NCBI GenBank assembly: GCA_946894095.1
Contig: OX335649.1
Coordinates: 13,348,001-13,412,000 of the forward strand
Reading direction: 5' to 3'
DNA length: 64,000 nt
Origin: Incurvaria masculella
Lineage: Eukaryota; Arthropoda; Insecta; Lepidoptera; Incurvariidae
Below, in pieces: positions 1 to 11,745 of the stretch. The position numbers and the translations under genes are program-made. Each line of letters starts with the position of its first letter. Position 1 is the first letter of the stretch. A model generated the notes under the pieces. That model was not told where the DNA came from and did no database searches. It saw only the letters and a list, made by a program, of their open reading frames with translations.

Positions 1-433
1 CCTTAGTATCAAAGCTCAGCTAGTTGAAAAACTGTCAACTATAACTTAGACTTTATTGACATTACCGATCACACAACACAAGGAGAACGCAGTCAATATT
101 GCTAAAAATATTTGTTAATTCTGTTAGTTCTAAAGTTTAATTTTACATTTCGTCTCAGTTATTAAAAATTTTCCATAGCCGTGCAGATATGAACCGTTGG
201 TTTGTGGCATCAAATACATCTTTTTTGTTCTGCACCTGAGGAACCTTATTGCTCACACGAATGATTCGACTATTCACTATAGAACGTGCCAAATCAATCC
301 GCACTGCTTGCCAGTTCATTAAAATGGGTGGTCGCTCTGAGCTATCCTATCCGCTGGATCGCATCCAACCACCATCTGCCGCCTCCCAGATTGCTTCGGT
401 TTTATTTTGTCGGAGATCACGATGAGAACTCAC
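1..433. other. Receptor gene intron, no exon seen
   Basis: This stretch lies downstream (minus strand) of the exon ending at 434, so it is intron of the receptor gene. I see no continuation of the receptor (second intracellular loop or TM4) in any minus-strand frame, so the next exon must be left of base 1. No recognisable repeat. Confidence 0.6.
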
Positions 434-582
434 CTCAGGGGTGTGAGGATGGCGCGGTGGCGATCGACGGCGATGGCGGTGAGCGTGAACACGCTGACGT
501 TGACGGAGAGCGCCTGCACGAACGGGCAGAACGCGCACATGAAGTGAGGCAGCACCCAGCGCTGCAGCAGAGCGGCTTGAAA
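434..582 (-). CDS. Lkr: Leucokinin receptor, exon with TM2 end, TM3 and DRH motif
   Basis: Third coding exon seen of a rhodopsin-class GPCR, a plasma-membrane receptor for leucokinin-type neuropeptides (in insects linked to diuresis and feeding). Read on the minus strand it begins FQAALLQRW, has the extracellular TM3 cysteine in PHFMC, then the TM3 helix with LSVNVSVFTLTAIA, and ends in DRHRAILTPLR. DRH replaces the common DRY, as I recall for leucokinin receptors. Acceptor AG lies at 583-584 after CCCCGAC; donor GTGAGT lies at 433-428. The exon is 149 bases and ends in phase 2. It joins the previous exon at IPFQ|FQAALLQ, a junction expected for this family. The G+C content is well above the flanking intron. 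Identity rests on recalled family similarity; a related kinin/tachykinin-like receptor is the alternative. Confidence 0.82.
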
Positions 583-830
583 CTGTCGGGGATGTTTACG
601 AAGGGCTTTCAATATATTATTTACACACTTAATGACCAATATACAGTACAGTCGACATTTCAAAGTATGCGCTTCCATTTTAATTTTGATACTGTTTCAT
701 TTAAATAAATTACACAGTAAATAATAGACATTCTCGATTATATTTGAACGTATAGTTTCCAAAGTCAAAGTAAAATAATTTTAATTTTTACTTTCTACAT
801 TGTAGAACAGATCATTAAGTCGTCAGTACC

Positions 831-1172
831 CCTAGTCTCAGTTGTCACGTAAGATGGCGTTTACGGCAAACCGATCCAATGGTGTTTTTGAATGTATGAG
901 GAAATTGAAGAGCGCGCGCAGTGGGCGTTAAGCGAACTAACATTTGCGAGTCCGAGTTTGATTTGACAGTTTACTCACCATCGCCGTAAATATGTCGACG
1001 TTACCGTTTACGCTGAATCCGCGTTTTCATACAAATCGAAAGTCCGAGTTTGACTTTGACAGTGTGAAGAAGTAAAACCACAGAATCTCAGTAAAAACTT
1101 GTATGGAGTTTGACGTTTTTACGTAACTTCGAAGTTTCGTAAACGCCAATTTAGGTGACAACTGGGACTAGG
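831..1172. mobile_element. MITE with 35-bp terminal inverted repeats
   Basis: 831-865 (CCTAGTCTCAGTTGTCACG...) is the inverted copy of 1138-1172 with about 31 of 35 positions matching. The 342-bp element has no coding potential and holds internal short repeats (GTCCGAGTTTGA twice). A fragment of a related element is near 21870-21920. It lies in the receptor intron between the TM2 and TM3 exons. Confidence 0.75.
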
Positions 1173-2989
1173 AGCTCCACTATACTATGATTTGACAATA
1201 TTCGTAAACGTGAATTAAAGTCTATTTAATAAATTTGATTGATTAGATAATTGGGTTGTCTTTGTTTTATTGGGTAACATTTCCCATTTCAAAATGATCT
1301 GATTACAAGCCCTGTGCATAAACATTTAAATCTTAGCATTAGAAGTCAGTAAGCCTTCTGATTTACAATCCGCTCAAAGCTTGTTAGTCTACCGGAAAAT
1401 TGCCAAGAAAGATTTCTCATTGGAATTGTATTTGAAAATAATACCAATTAGGAGCATTTTAAGTCCCCAGAGGATCGCAAATTAAAGTTTTGGAGGGAGG
1501 TATTTAGTCGGATACTTTATATTTTGTTCACGAATGATATTGTTCGAATTAACAAATGAGCATTGCGTATTTATAAACACAAATTGAGCGAAAAGTAAAA
1601 ATATCCAATGCTTTCAAACAGGATATTGATCGAAATAAACAAGATCAGTTCATTGGGATGTTTACGCCTGAAAGATTATTGGAAATGACTCACCACCGGC
1701 TCGGTACGACATTTGTGCTCTGCTTTATATTCCACAGCTACAATTTCTCCTTTTTCGTAACGATGTCAAAGATATAATGACAGGAAAGCAGTCTTGTGTG
1801 AAGAAACGGGTGATTCCCTATTTCCTTCCGGTATGTTTTATTATAAAGCCCCAAAATTATTTCGAGTCTTCACTACGGACGAGAGGTCGACCTCTTTGTT
1901 TGATCAATTTGTGATTTGGTGGCAAATGATGTATTCGTTATTTCTTTAAAATTCAATGCCACACAATGTCGCGTTTATTTTACAGATATATGATTATATT
2001 GACAAAATACACGTTGATAGGTACGGGCGAAATCCTGAGGTTTGTCTGCGCGTGACTCTTCGCTTTATTCTAGCATAAGAGACCATGACGTAAAATGCAT
2101 CTTGAGTTAAAAATTACATAGATAAATTAAACGAGACACGAGACAGTCGGTACACACATGTTGTAGGATAAATAAAAGAAATGATATAGGTAAAAATAAA
2201 AATAAAACTAAAAAAAACATCACATAAACTGCAAATTATATGCATGCAAAATTTTACTTATGTAACAGGATTTTCTAAATTTTCAAGTAAAAGGTAAGTT
2301 TTTATAATAACGTAAATGTTTTTAAAAAACTTAAAATGTGGGTTGTATCAAGGCTATCTTTACACTTCTTGGCATTATCTATTCCGCCCGGACTCGCAAA
2401 ATTAACGTTCTCGTAAAATAAAAGTATCTTTAATGTATTGCAAAATTTTTACCGAGCATAAAATTTTTAAATCAATAATAAGACAGGAATGTGAGTTATA
2501 AAATTGTATTAAGGCGGCCCAACCCGGCGGGCCTAACTCATTCGCGGGCACGGTACGAAACCGTGCTGTTGCGCACTGGGACCTTCTCTGTTTCAAAGGA
2601 TAAGACAGGCTCCGTGATGAGGAAGATGCAACATGTCCACAAAAAAGACAATGTGCATAGTGTATGATTTGGTAAGATTTACGAAAATTTTAATTTCAAA
2701 ACGACTTATAGCTAAAAGTAAACCACGACCGCTGTAGTCAAAAATCTAACAAAAACCAAATAGATCATAAATATTGATTAAATAAGCTATGTCTGATTAC
2801 TAATCTTTTTACGATGTTCTTACTTTATCATTGCGTAATCCACCTCCAAAGTTATCGTATAAAACGCGCGAAAAATTCGAACTTTCGGACCTTACAGCTT
2901 AGAAACCATACACAATTTTACAATGCCAATGGTCATCAGACATCTAGTTCGATCAAATAAAGCTATTTTGGGCAAAATTTTGGATCTCT
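1173..2989. other. Intron sequence, nothing recognised
   Basis: AT-rich intron of the receptor gene. The only local structures are a palindrome AGAGGTCGACCTCT near 1885 and a 7-bp stem GCACGGT/ACCGTGC at 2548-2566 in a short GC-rich patch (2515-2590). No exon or transposon boundary was found. Confidence 0.5.
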
Positions 2990-3240
2990 GACAAGAAATA
3001 TGGGCGTGATCTTCTTTCCCCTTTTGTATGGGGAGATGAGCGGGTTGGGCCACCTTAAGAGGATAATGAGGTGATCGAGTTCCATACAATGGCTCGTTCC
3101 TGTTTCCTCATACAAATTAAGAAATATTTTTCTGAAATTTTGCACATTAAATAAACCAACTGAGAACTACGTCTGCTGAGAATTTTCGATAAATTATTTT
3201 ATACCCGTAATATTAGCCTCTAAATATTTGTGTCAAAATA
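2990..3240 (+). repeat. Dispersed repeat, unnamed family
   Basis: The block from ATGGGCGTGATCTTCTTTCC through TCATACAATGGCTCG and TAAATAAACCAACTGAGA recurs in diverged form at 18435-18605, and its first part again at about 24105-24180. No terminal repeats were found, so the class is unknown. Confidence 0.55.
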
Positions 3241-3371
3241 TTTAAGGGGGTTTATCAAGTACGGAACGCAAAATTAATGAATTTTAATATGCATAATTTC
3301 AGAATAATATTTATTATAAAAACCTAGTTAATTAGCATTTTGTAATATATTTTTATGTTGTGGTTACGAAC

Positions 3372-3574
3372 CTGAAAGGGTATTGCAAATAGTCCGATCA
3401 CGATGTCTGCGAGCGCCAGGTTGGCGATATAGCAATTGGTGACGTTCTGCATGCGGCGTGCTGTCGCCACGATCCACATGACGAGCAGGTTTCCAGCCAC
3501 CGCCAGCACAGAGATGGAGCCGTAGAAGCAGGACAGCAGCACAATCAGCCCCGTTGGCACCGCGTACAGTGCTT
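3372..3574 (-). CDS. Lkr: Leucokinin receptor, exon with TM1 and TM2
   Basis: Second coding exon seen. Minus strand: acceptor GTCGCAG, exon start at 3574, donor CAG|GTTCGT at 3371. The 203-base exon takes one base (G) from the previous exon to form Glu, then encodes ALYAVPTGLIVLLSCFYGS, the TM1 signature GNLLV, loop RRMQNVTNC and TM2 with the conserved LALAD aspartate, ending GLFAIPFQ in phase 0. The Asn in the first intracellular loop and the LAD motif are class-A hallmarks. Phases agree with both neighbours. Odd feature: the first ~70 bases and the splice acceptor are repeated several times just upstream (see the array at 3505-4265), so the true acceptor is chosen because only this copy continues into GNLLV and TM2. 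Confidence 0.87.
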
Positions 3575-4265
3575 CTGCGACAAGACAGTACTCTGGCCTC
3601 AGTGTGTGACAGTAGCTGATCCGCGTGACCGGCCAAGCTAGCACAAATATGGACTTATAGGAGCAGGATAGCAGTACAATCAGCCCCGTCGGCACCGCGC
3701 ACAGTGCTTCTGTGACAAGAGAGTACTCTGGCCTCAGTGTGTGACAGTAGCTGATCCGCGTGACCGGCCAAGCTAGCACAAATATGGACTTATAGAAGCA
3801 GGATAGCAGTACAATCAGCCCCGTCGGCACCGCGTACAGTGCGACAAGACAGTACGCTGACCTCAGTGTGTGATATTATGTGATCCTCGTGACCGGTCAA
3901 GCCAGCACAGATACGGACTAATAGAATCAGGATAGCAGCAAAATCAACCCGAGTTGTACCGCGTACGCGCTTCTGCGACGCGGCAATACTCTTGGCTCGC
4001 TGTGTGATAGTAGGTGACCGTCGTGACAGGCCACGCCTATGCTGACCAGATGGATCTATAGAAGCAGGACAGCAGTACAACGAGCCTAGCTGGCATCGCG
4101 TACAGTGCTTCTGCGACATCACAGACAGCTTGGCTCGCTATGTGATAGTAGGTGATCCTCGTGACCAGTCAAGTTAGCAGAAAGATGGAGTTATACATGC
4201 AGGATAGCAGCACAATCAGCCTGGCTGACACCATGTATAGTGCTTCTGCGACGAGACATTACTGA
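3505..4265 (-). repeat. ~135-bp tandem array copying exon 5' end and its splice acceptor
   Basis: Six tandem units, spaced 136, 134, 130, 137 and 135 bases by a shared marker at 3545, 3681, 3815, 3945, 4082 and 4217. The first unit overlaps the real TM1/TM2 exon; the others lie in the intron upstream. Each carries a diverged copy of the exon start (AVPTGLIVLLSCFY in the two nearest copies) plus the intronic acceptor. The CAG|AAGC acceptor junction survives in five of the six; the copy near 3840 lost it by a short deletion. Units nearest the exon are most alike, the distal ones most decayed. The two nearest extra copies keep an open frame continuous with the exon. Confidence 0.85.
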
Positions 4266-4330
4266 ACTCCTTTTTTATTGTTGAAATCGTGAAATTCAAA
4301 GACACTTCCTCGAGCCCGCAAAATCAAAAA

Positions 4331-4633
4331 CCGGCCAAGTGCGAGTCGGACTCGCACACGAAGGGTTCCGTACCATCGTAAAAAAAACAAAAAAAAACAC
4401 GTTTTGTGTATGGGAGCCCCCTTTAATTTTAATTATTTTTTAATCTTACCGATTTGTTGTTGTAGCGGCAAAATAAATACACACTCTGTGAAATTTTCAG
4501 CTGTCTACCTGTTACGGTTACTGAGATACAGCTCTGTGACAGACGGACAGACGGACAGACGGACGGACGGACGGACGGACAGCGGAGGCTTAGTAATAGG
4601 GTTCCGTTTTCACCCTTTGGGTACGGAACCCTA
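4331..4633 (+). repeat. CCGGCCAAGTGCGAG...TTCCGTACCC dispersed repeat with (ACGG)n
   Basis: About 300-bp element starting CCGGCCAAGTGCGAGTCGG and ending GGGTACGGAACCCT, with an internal run of GACG/ACGG units near 4543-4580. Other copies: 29164-29470, 43587-43894, 47384-47651, and fragments at 23873-24000 and 61500-61610. The layout matches a repeat very common in moth and butterfly genomes; I cannot name the family. No protein is encoded. It is in a receptor intron. Confidence 0.8.
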
Positions 4634-6620
4634 ATAATCAAGGGGTAAGCGCCGAGCGGCCTTATTGCTCTGGGTGAATAGTTCCAAAGTTAAGATCCAT
4701 CCAGCTAGAAGAACAAAAAACATTAGACTATGCACAAATATAATTAGATTACGCATGACATGCATTTCGTGATTACTTTTGTTTAAATGACTTTTATGCT
4801 ACGACAATATTTCAGCCAAACATGGCACCCGTTATGATGTTTTGTTTTAAATTAATAAATTCTATGAGCATTACATCTCAAATATTAGGTAAGTTAGGCA
4901 CTAAGCAACGCGTTTGTATGTTTGATTTCACATCGATCATACCGACCTCAAAACAATAAGACGGCCTTAAAGGTACGCAAGATTTTGTAAACCACTTTAA
5001 AATTATAATAAAAAAGCCTCGGCGAACAAAAAACACCACACTCATCGTACTAATAAATGGTGCAATTAAGTAAATTTGCTGCCCATTTGAGACGCGCTCG
5101 GAGACAATAAATTTAAGTACGAGGCCAACGTTTTATGTTCCTCTGTTATACTTCAATAAGCACACGAGGAAGTGGAAGGCACTTTTATTACATTTTAAAC
5201 GAGTTTCCAAAGTAAAATTTCACTTTGCGAACACAGTGGATCAAACAATTGAAAATAGCTTTATTTCACTTTCTGAAGCAAATTGACATTCACATTGTCT
5301 TTTGATTTCGTTCCTTACATTTCTCACAAAAGAATTATAAAGTCTGGGCAACGACCAATTGTTATGGTAAGTGAACGGTAAATTTAATTAAATTTTGCCG
5401 GATGAATAGGTGGTATATGTTTATAGATATTTTTTTCCAATCGGTTTGTTCGCTTTTTACTGAAATGTTTTTCCCGCTTCGGTAATATATCTTTCAATGG
5501 CATAGTAACTAACAACCCGACCGGTGTTAACCCCAACACCTTGTAAGTGGACCGAGTGTTTTCTATATTGAATATTGGCACCAATATAGGCACCTTCGTT
5601 AAAAAATACAACTTTAAAAAAAAATTGTTATTTTTACAGATATATTTATTTGATTAATGTGCTCTTGCTTGACAGTTGATTCTACATACATACCTATCAC
5701 ATTCGCAGAAAAAAGCGACGTACTTAGCTTAGTACAAAAAGGATATTTTACTTAAAAATATTTATCGGACGCATGTTCGTCCACACAAGAAAACCCAGAC
5801 GATTTCACTTATTACACCGGCTCAACGACAGTATAAAAAAATCATCGTACCGGCTTTATTAAAACGTTGGTTTATTTGGGATGTCGACAACCGATGTCGA
5901 GCACATACTCTGACATTAAGCGCTAAAGTTGAGAAAGTGGTTGCTCCTAATATTTACTGTCTACCGCCCCCAAGTCATTTTGCTACCAGACTTGACTCCC
6001 CAGAGAGGATTAATTCCCCAGAGTCCCTCCCGTTCTCCGGTCCACGTTCTTGGGCCCACTTCAAATGACATTTCCTTTAACGAAATTGCTCTCGCTTCAT
6101 TACAGCTGCGAGGATCTGTTTCAATATTTCGTCCGTGTTTCAAGTAACCGTGACAGTATTTATTTCTAGGAAGGTTGTAATGATCATCCATTTATTTTTA
6201 GTGATGTTAAGAGGTGCATTTTTTAGTGTTGAACCGACCCAAAGCTTATTCTTACGTAACTTTAACAGAAGCCTTGGAAAGCCTTGAAAGTAATGTGCCC
6301 GGTCGATAGTTAAGAAATGGTTTTGAAACTATTGAATAAGCCTGTTATGCATTTTGCACGTTGCATTATTGGGCTAATTCCATTGTACATATATCTCAAT
6401 GGCTAACTTGCAGCAACTTGATGTCGGCATCGGCCACCGAGCACAGATATAGTCACATTAGTTTGATCGAAGTAATGTTATTCCAACTTGAAAGTGAATC
6501 ACAATTCGACTGAAGAGTTACATACGATCGACTCACGTTTTGAGAGCACACGCTCAAAAATTTCAGAGGCGACGCGACGTCTTTAGTTTGTGCGTTGTGT
6601 TGCTTGGGTTGCCACCTGGA
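4634..6620. other. Intron sequence, nothing recognised
   Basis: AT-rich, no coding exon, no repeat with clear ends. Short open frames around 5960-6190 have no recognisable domain or codon structure. Confidence 0.5.
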
Positions 6621-6737
6621 CGTGTATTCTTGGCATTCAGTCATTGCGGATTCAGTAGAGTTAACAGAAGAATAATTTACTTTGACATTACTGTTAACTC
6701 TACTGAATCCGAAATGACCGAATGCCAAGAATACACG
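6621..6737. mobile_element. Hairpin MITE, 47-bp inverted repeats
   Basis: 6621-6667 (CGTGTATTCTTGGCATTCAG...) and 6691-6737 are near-perfect inverted copies with a 23-base spacer. The element can fold into one long hairpin. It lies ~220 bases from the receptor's N-terminal exon. Confidence 0.8.
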
Positions 6738-6958
6738 CCCTGAGCGGAAAAATCGATTCGACGCCGGATTAGTTTTGAACAGCTTAGACCGAATTTCTTT
6801 CGAGACTGAATTGTTTGTGTACTTTCTGTGGCTATTCCAGCGATGCTCACAGCTAACTAGTCGCATGCGTGAAGGTAACGTGTTGGTAGTTCGGGAGATA
6901 TGAAATACGGCCTAACTGAATGACGTCACGGGCGCCTTGGACATTATTCGCGTCTCAC

Positions 6959-7119
6959 CGAAATAGTCGTCGGGGTAGGTGTCGTTGTAGGTGCCGTTGT
7001 AGGGTACCAGCAGCAGCAGGGTTCCGTTGTAGAGCGAGTGCAGATCCGCGGACGCGCCGGCTGCGCCTGCGCCGTCGCTCTCCCCTCCGGCGGCCGCGCC
7101 CCGCACCCCACCCGCAGCC
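6959..7119 (-). CDS. Lkr: Leucokinin receptor, N-terminal extracellular exon
   Basis: First coding exon seen of the receptor. The minus strand reads an Ala/Gly-rich stretch, then DLHSLYNGTLLLLVPYNGTY and NDTYPDDYFG, with three N-glycosylation sequons (NGT, NGT, NDT), as expected for a GPCR ectodomain. Donor G|GTGAGA is at 6958, phase 1; the G joins AA of the next exon to give Glu. The 5' boundary is uncertain. An acceptor-like GTCGGCAG ends at 7120, giving the coordinates used here. The frame stays open to an ATG at 7223, so the exon could instead begin upstream with MYKTVLV. The initiator Met may therefore be in another, unseen exon. Confidence 0.68.
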
Positions 7120-7223
7120 CTGCCGACAACATTGATTTGATCTAGTTTATTTTTATGTTTATTGAAGTGGACACTGATTACTGAAGTGAAACTGACGGAT
7201 GAGACCAACACCGTTTTATACAA

Positions 7224-8584
7224 AATGTACTAAAATTATTTTTTTTACTTAATTTTTTTTCTTAATCGCTATGTGCTAATGCTTCATAATATGATATGAA
7301 GTTATGTTTTAAGTTTTACTTTGAAATATTGAGAAAGTTTAAGTAATTTGACCGACAAAGAATCATTGGGTCAGCCTTTATTTACCTTAAAAAAGGGTAT
7401 TTGACCGGGTTGTTTAATACCGTTCACTTTACAATCTATAAATGCACAAGGTCACCATGCTTTCTTTAAGAAAAACTTGAAAAATTATAAAGATTTCACA
7501 AAAAAAACATTTCATATTCCATGAGCGCGACTCCTATGTATTGATAACGATTTGAGAAGTTGTCTCATCGGGCAGATGTGTTCCATCGCCCTCTAACTCG
7601 CAACAATAAAACCTTATATGAACTAGATACTATGCCAGGACCTTCCTTATAATGCGGGGCTACATTGAACTCGAAAACAGGGAAAAAAATGATTATCGTT
7701 TCGAATGTGATAAATATCCTGCGAAATAGAGATGCATCAGGTATAATAATCATCCAACCGTAAGTGATATACGTTAACATGTTGACGAGATGAACGCTTG
7801 GCAAAATTGCAAGTCAAAAGGCAACCATGTATTGGTTCTTCATCGAGAACTAGATACTAACACGTAAATGTATTTTTAGTTAAAGTTAAATTCAAATCGC
7901 GTTCACACTTTCCTATTGCAACAAACTCACAACTTCGCCTCCCGATAGATGAACTTTCTATGTATGTCAGTCTCGCACTTGTCCGTTTTTTTTATTATTC
8001 CGTCATCGCTCGTTGCCTTTTGATCTGCTATGATCAGCGAACAAGGAAGGGCGAGAGTAGTAACAGAAACTAGTTTGAATGGGGGCGAAGTAGCCACTTT
8101 TTACATACGAAATTACATACGCCGGTGAGTGCGTTCGCTTTCGTAGTCACTTACTACTGATTCTCTGAGGTCCAACGACACGTAAAAATAGGCGTAATAA
8201 TTTCACAGGATGCTATGTAGTGCAACGAACATTCAATGTTGCGCTTCCGAATTCATACACGAACTAACTACAGTTAGATATTTTCCACTAACCCTTCCTA
8301 CGCTGTCGCCATACAAATTAGTTTCGATAGCTTCTGCCGACTTTCCATGCTATGATGGAGGTAGTGTATTATGATTTCAAATTGAGATTATCTGACGCTT
8401 TGACGCTTAAATTTAGGTTTAAGCTAGCCTGATCCTACTCGGGCAATGACTTTTAAATAGTTCAATAAAATTAAAAGGGCCAGAACTAGCCCTGAAGATG
8501 ACAACAGAAGGGGAGTTCCGCCAACGGCAGTTACTGCAGAAAATATGTGAGATACTGAAATGCTGCTGCGAGAAGACACATGCA
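7224..8584. other. Upstream region with degenerate repeats
   Basis: No gene seen. About 7615-7700 holds a decayed minus-strand SINE piece (GCCAGGACCTTCCTTATAAT). 7960-8100 holds inverted short repeats around CGCTCGTTGCC. 8120-8375 is a diverged copy of the repeat at 52255-52430 (CAACGACACNTAA, TTCACAGGANGCTAT). Confidence 0.45.
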
Positions 8585-8765
8585 GAGATCACATACAAGG
8601 ATATAAAGCCACACTCACCGTAATGATAAAAAGTCCAATACACCGCAATTTCGAAGGAATTAGGTGTCATTCATTGGACTGGATGGAAAACCCGGACGGA
8701 CTGAACTCAACCACCTATTAGGGAAAGGGGACTTACAGTTTTATATGGATCCCGAACCATAGAAC
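8585..8765 (-). mobile_element. SINE fragment (shared-body family)
   Basis: The minus-strand copy carries AGGAATTAGGTGTCATTC, GACTGGATGGAAAACCCGGAC and GGACTTACAGTTTTATATGG, the body of the SINE family seen intact at 22679-23065. Both Pol III head and A-tail are lost or decayed. Confidence 0.6.
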
Positions 8766-9373
8766 ATGTCCCGCCACGAAACCGCTTCTTCGCACATTTC
8801 CCCAAGAATTCCCGTTCAAGAATGATGTATTCACACCGTGACTCACGTACCTTACAGCCCCAACTTAGCTCCTGTGATTTATTACTGACTGCTTTCTATT
8901 TCCAATTGGTGAAGATAAAATAAAAGGAAAAAAGAGACGGTGGCCATTTCTGACCTATCTGATGAAGACTAGAAAAACGTTTACAGAGCTGCTTCTTGCG
9001 GATGAAAATTTTAATAGAGAAAAATTAAGCATGCTTTAAATAAAAACACTTTTCCTATGTCTCAAAATGAGTGAGTAGTGACCTACATAACTCCAATGGA
9101 ACTCCATACTCATAATTTGTCGTTCGTATTTTTGGATTGCATAATTTTTAAAACGGTTTTTACTAAAGGACTTTTAAATGAATTCTATCGCTATATCTAT
9201 GTTTAGAATGTAGTAAAAATGGATTTTATGCATTGCAAATAAATCCATTTGCATTTTTATGACGTCAGAAACGTTGAAAAAAGTTCACAAATATAGAAAT
9301 AAAAATAGAAGTATACAAAGACAGTTCAATCCTAGAAAAGGAATCAGATATTGCTATGGCCATTACTAATCAT

Positions 9374-9540
9374 CAGACTTAGACTGGTTTTCACCAAGTG
9401 CTGATTTATTTTAATCAACACTTAAAGGGCCTTTATTACTAAAGTGCTGATTATCTTGTACTGGTATTGATGGCAAACTGCTGAGAAATGCCTTTAATAT
9501 GTTACGATTAAGCTAATCAGCAGTAGGTGAAAAAGGCCCT
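9374..9540 (-). mobile_element. Single-copy MITE related to the 62.7-kb tandem array
   Basis: The minus-strand copy runs AGGGCCTTTTTCACCTACTGC to GTGAAAACCAGTCTAAG, the unit that is tandemly amplified at 62734-63380. Ends are imperfect inverted repeats (GGTTTTCACC / GGTGAAAAAGG). About 167 bp, non-coding. Confidence 0.7.
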
Positions 9541-10096
9541 GATTAGCTACTTTTCTTACATCGCGTTTGTTTTGGCCAGTAAAAGCGCCTTAATAAAGAC
9601 AACGGGCTTTCTTAATACCCATACAAGCATTAGAAATACTTACATAATTTTTAGATCCGTTTTTATAGTTTGATTGCCGTCAAAAAACACCACGTGCCTT
9701 TGTCACTAAAAATAGTTGTTACTTGCTCAATATTACATCTGAAAGATGATGTGCTTAAGCTAAATAAATTGTTTTCGACACCGAGGAAGCTGTACAGTTT
9801 CAGTTGAATTTGTAAACTCCCCTAACTCGGCTTCGCGAATACATAATTATGTTGTGAAAGTAGAATCTCTCAAAATTATTTAACAGGATCCGGCTGCGTG
9901 TTACTAAGTTTACAAATTGTTTTACTGAAGACAGAAAAAATCCTCGCTGCCAGAATCTCGATATTCATGAAGTTTCCAAATTCCCGCATGACACCCACAC
10001 AAAATCACAAATATAATCTTAAATAAGGGATATAGAAAAATAGGGCTCCGGAACAATTTATGTATCCGGAATATCCAACAGAAAGTCAGCTTGTCA

Positions 10097-10474
10097 GCCT
10101 CGGTAGCTTAGTGAGCGACGCCTTGCGAATCGATAAGCTGGGGAAGTACCTACCTCTGAGCGCGGTTAGGTTCTGGTTGTTTTACCATTTTAAACCGTTG
10201 AGGCTGGCCGTGGTTCGGATCCCACGTAAAACTTTAGGTCCCCTTCCTTACTTACTAGGTAGGGTTATTCCCGCCTGGGTTGGTACCATCGCATTGAATG
10301 AATGATGGTCGAAGGGGCAATGAAAAATTGTCCATATTTTCCATCCAGTTCAATGTAGCCGAGCAACATTAGGAAGGTCCTAGCATGGCGCCTAGATCCC
10401 ATGTAGTTTTTTAGGCTAATATCTGACGGTCAGTTCGATATTAGCTATCCATGCCCAGTTACATAAAAAAAAAA
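10097..10474 (+). mobile_element. SINE, full length, degenerate 5S/tRNA-like head
   Basis: Starts GCCTCGGTAGCTTAGTGAGCG (A-box-like), passes TGAGGCTGGCCGTGGTTCGG, then the shared body (GGTACCATCGCATTG, CCATCCAGTTCAATGTAGCC, GGAAGGTCCTAGCATGGC) and ends in CAGTTACAT plus an A-run. The 5S-like box C has mostly been lost. It is transcribed by Pol III if active and depends on LINE machinery in trans. Confidence 0.8.
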
Positions 10475-10797
10475 CTATTTTTTTTTATAATGATTTTTTT
10501 GTTTCCCTCGATATTCTCCGTGATGATTAATACACTTTAGCATACGTTTGAACGGAGGCACTTGTTCCATTTCGATTGAGGTAACTCCAATATAATCATT
10601 TTGTACATATGTACAGTGAGTTCTTCTCACGTCGAAAAACGTCCATGCAGTTAATTTTTTATGCACGTTCACAAAAAGAGCTCATTGGGTGTCAAGTCTG
10701 AGCCGTACCGCGGATTACCCGTCAGTTCAATATTTTAACCTGTCAAATACTCACTTGTTTCGGCAGATGTGCGTAAGCTGGCAATGTCATTATGAAG

Positions 10798-11004
10798 TAC
10801 TCATACCCGGCTCCGCTCGGGTTAATGTCGTTTCGGACTGATGTTGGGTTGAACCTAACATTTTATGGTTTATGAGTTCCCCATACAAATTTGCATCCCT
10901 CTTTTCACCCTCTTTGAGTTGAATTTTCGCCACGAAAGATAGCCTTTTTCTATTTCCTTAACAGAGAGATAGAGTTACATTCGCATTTATACCATTAGTA
11001 TGGA
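10798..11004 (-). mobile_element. Short Helitron, minus strand, 3' end decayed
   Basis: Minus strand begins A|TCCATACTAATGG at 11004, the 5' end also seen at 54810, and reaches the GC-rich terminal hairpin CCCGAGCGGAGCCGGG at about 10822-10807. The closing CTAG is mutated. Confidence 0.65.
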
Positions 11005-11531
11005 TGATTCTGCGTTGTTAATAGTTTTTTTTTCTTATTTTTCCAAAAATTTCTAGCAAGCAAATGGTTGTGTACCATTTGTACTGAACAGTTTTACAAT
11101 TTTATAATAGCACCGTACATTAATTCCAAAAAAAAAACAGACAACCATTAGCTTCACAGTGCTTTTTCACAAGCAACTTTCTTTGGGTTTGGTACATTTT
11201 GGAACACTATCACAATTAATTGACTGCTGTTTTGTTTTAGGGACATGAGTAGGACCAAAGATTCATCACCTGTGTGGATGTTTTACAACGCATTTGATGC
11301 ACCACTATTGTACTGTTTTTATGATTACTGTTCACCAACCGACATGAGCCTTTTTTGATCGATTTTAAAATCTTGCTGATTCAACGCGAAAAAATATTTT
11401 ACAATGCTAAATATTCATAAAATATCATTTATGCTTGTTACTAACAGATGGCTCAATATGCCGATACACACATGACGATTTTGTATTATGAGTTCACACA
11501 CGTTTTCGATGTTTTTTGGCATTAAAGATAT

Positions 11532-11745
11532 TAAAAGGATCCGGTCAAGTAAATAAAAAGTTGTAAATTGAGTCACTTTTACAAAAGTTGTCGTCAGATT
11601 TATACTTTCCGGCCACAGGGATCCTCAGATATCGATTTTTAAAGGATTCGATCTAGCAACTAAAAAGTAGTAAATGGCAGGCACTATTTAAAAATCTCAA
11701 GAATCGTACTCTCTGACCACAGAGATTCTCCCCGGAATTATTCAA
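11532..11745 (+). repeat. Diverged tandem duplication, ~107-bp unit
   Basis: Two adjacent units share GGATNCGNTCNAGNAACTAAAAAGT, GTAAAT, and ACTNTCNGNCCACAGNGATNCTC with roughly 70% identity. No coding sense. Confidence 0.5.

Noticed and set aside
347..538. 63-residue minus-strand Arg/His-rich frame
   Set aside because: It is a shadow frame of the receptor TM3 exon and runs into intron.
4543..4580. CRISPR-like or independent microsatellite of GACG units
   Set aside because: It is the internal simple repeat of a dispersed element present at least five times in the window.
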